Shown: in pieces, positions 62,350-64,000 of the stretch | Position numbering within the stretch: the first letter of the stretch is position 1 | How the letters are laid out: every line of letters begins with the position of its first letter | Origin: Adiantum capillus-veneris | Lineage: Eukaryota; Streptophyta; Polypodiopsida; Polypodiales; Pteridaceae | Direction of reading: 5' to 3' | DNA: 64,000 nt | NCBI GenBank assembly: GCA_014529385.2 | Contig: CM043947.1 | Coordinates: 100,801,811 to 100,865,810 of the forward strand | Translations under genes and position numbers: made by a program | The notes under the pieces: generated by a model | Seen by the model: only the letters and a program-made list of their open reading frames with translations | Database searches by the model: none | Told to the model about the DNA's origin: nothing

Positions 62350-62925
62350 GAAAAGAGTGTATTTCTAGATTTAGACCTTCCATTTCATCATACATACATT
62401 ATACAAACATAACAGCCCCCATGAGTGTACAATCTGGCAATTCCAAAATAAGTGTCTATAAAAGTTTCAAGTTAACCACATCTGGAGCATTTCCCATCAG
62501 ACATTCGTTTCCTGGACAACAGTTCACCTATGGGGAGGGCCCCACTCATAATCCTCCATAAGAATAATTTATGTTTAAAGATCTTTGATGAACACCATAC
62601 ATTCAATAGTTTCTTTACTCACCAACTTTGAGAGTAACTAAATTTCCATATCCTCTTGCTATATTTGAGACTGTGGGATCAGATGCAAATATAAATTTCT
62701 AGTTGATGATGACCACCAATATGTTCCAATGTCTGGCAGTGCCCAATCCCTAAAGATTTGAATGACATCTTCATTGCATGGATGCCTCAAATTGTGTACA
62801 TAAGCACACAACTGCCCCCAAGAAATTCTAAGGTCATGTCCCAGTCTAAATCTTCTCCTAGCGACCATAAAAGCAATAAGATGGTTGTTAGAGTCAACAA
62901 TTTGATTGATTGAGATTAACAATGT
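62350..62925 (-). pseudogene. LINE retrotransposon 3' fragment (zf-RVT region)
   Basis: On the minus strand an open piece (62659-62922) with HPCNEDVIQIFRDWALPDIG precedes FKHKLFLWRIMSGALPIGEL and SRKRMSDGKCSRCG, then a stop and, one frame over, HLFWNCQIVHSWG. The FLWR.....LPIGE.L.R...D..C.RCG..E...HLFW.C pattern is the zinc-binding domain after plant LINE/RT ORFs. The upstream RT is absent, so this is a 5'-truncated or broken piece. Confidence 0.7.
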
Positions 62926-62937
62926 TCAGAGGGGTTG

Positions 62938-64000
62938 TCAAAGCTGCAAAAGAGAAGATTCGTTCAAAAGGCACGGAGGTTCACTCTGGTGGGAGAAGAT
63001 TTGATGACCTACGGAAGAGACAGAGAGTTGAGAAGAGTTCTTTAAAAAGAGGAGATCGGCATGGTATTGGAACAGTTTCATGAGGAAAGCGGTCATCAGG
63101 GTAAGGATCAAGTTATGTTTTGAATTTTAAGGGGTGGGTTTTGGTGGCCTTCAATTGTACGAGATGTGCACTACTGGTGCAAAACATGCCATCCATGCCA
63201 AACAATTGGTGAAAGGAGGCTAGTAGCTAAACCGCAAGGGGCTATTATAGCTCAGAATGTGTTTGAGAAGTGGGGATTGGATGCCATCGGTCCATTGCCT
63301 AAGTCTGCAAGTGGTAAGAAGTACATTGTGGTGGCCGTTGATTATCTTACGAGGTGGGTTGAAGCAAGAGCGGTAAAGGAGATAAATGCCCTTACAGTTG
63401 CTTAGTTTGTTTTTTATTGCATATGTTTCCGCTTTGGAGTGCCTTGGGTGCTCATTTCTAATCAAGGTCAAGGTTTTAGAAGCAAGCTGGTGCGTGCACT
63501 AGTAGAAAAGTTGGGGATTCAGCATAGATTTTCATCTCCATACCATCCTCAGTGCAATGGTTTGGTTGAGAGTGCAAATGGACAGATAGTCAAAATGCTC
63601 AGAAAGTATACATATAAAAAGGTAGAAGAGTGGGAAGCTAACCTTGATAAGTGTTGTTGGGCATACAGGACCTCTTACAAGATGGCTACCAACTTTACTC
63701 CCTATGCGTTGGTCTATGGCAAGGAAGCGGTGCTGCCTGTTCATGTGCAGCCAGGTGCACTAAAAGGTATGTGGCGGGTTAACAAGTCTCACCAAGATGT
63801 TTTGCAGGGGATAAGATAACCAGTCTTGAAGCTCTGAAGATGGACCGTGAAGCGGCAACAGATTTCTATGTGAAGCAGCGGGAGAAAAGAATAGCAAAGT
63901 TCAACCAGCACTTGCCAGAGAAGGGGGATTAAGTCATGAAGTATGAAAGCTATCTAGATTTTACCTTCCAAAAAAATTTAAGAAGAAGTGGATAGGACCT
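62938..64000 (+). pseudogene. Ty3/gypsy integrase fragment, runs off the window
   Basis: The H2C2 zinc finger is split by a TGA (FHEESGHQGKDQVMF, stop, then WWPSIVRDVHYWCKTCHPCQ). The integrase core follows: WGLDAIGPLPKSASGKKYIV, VDYLTRWVEA, a TAG after NALTVA, then GVPWVLISNQGQGFRSKLVR and SPYHPQCNGLVESANGQIVK. The second catalytic Asp (ISDQG) is Asn here. YRTSYKMATNFTPYALVYGK follows and, after another shift, EKRIAKFNQHL. It belongs to the gypsy pol family and is dead. Its start abuts the LINE fragment. Confidence 0.9.

Overview
The window looks like nuclear DNA from a land plant with a large, repeat-rich genome. It contains spliced gene models with GT..AG introns, tnp2-type CACTA transposases, Ty1/copia, Ty3/gypsy and LINE remnants, a papain-type (RD21-like) cysteine protease gene, a PPR fragment and long CT, GA, GT and AT microsatellites. 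The lineage (fern, lycophyte or seed plant) cannot be fixed from the sequence alone. There is no rRNA, tRNA, CRISPR array or operon. Almost every gene belongs to a transposon, and the only host gene I can defend is the protease pseudogene.

The main structure is a nest of transposons inside that protease gene. The 5' part of the gene (7130-7780) stops in the middle of a conserved motif, which resumes at 52464. Removing 7781-52458 plus one imperfect 5-bp target duplication (CAACA/CAATA) rejoins the motif. I call this ~44.7-kb insert element X; it has LTR-like direct repeats and a polypurine tract. Inside X are two further insertions. The first is element Z (8120-35515), a ~27-kb TIR element with TTCCC/GGGAA-rich subterminal arrays and its own divergent tnp2-like transposase gene (25427-28960). 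The second is copia-1 (36445-50513). Z carries the complete CACTA-2 (10990-19077, TSD TTG), a MITE-like insertion and a PPR fragment. Copia-1 carries CACTA-3 (36994-45495, TSD TAA) in its gag gene. A second copia of the same family, copia-2 (52542-59894, TSD AAATG), sits in a downstream protease intron. The last two protease exons follow at 59970-60437.

At the left edge, 1-4308 is the 5'-gene half of a second CACTA copy (CACTA-1), closely similar to CACTA-2. It abuts a 43-bp minisatellite (4309-4752). At the right edge are long microsatellites, a LINE zinc-knuckle fragment on the minus strand (62350-62925) and a Ty3/gypsy integrase fragment on the plus strand (62938-64000).

Nearly all coding regions are damaged. 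The best preserved are the CACTA-2 genes: a six-exon tnp2 of about 1,104 codons broken only by one in-frame TGA, and an apparently intact three-exon PTTA/En-Spm gene of 371 aa. Both CACTA-1 and CACTA-2 carry a fragment that looks like a captured heavy-metal-associated (HMA) domain gene. CACTA-3 has a different layout: its two genes are divergent, with a ~1.5-kb array of palindromes between them.
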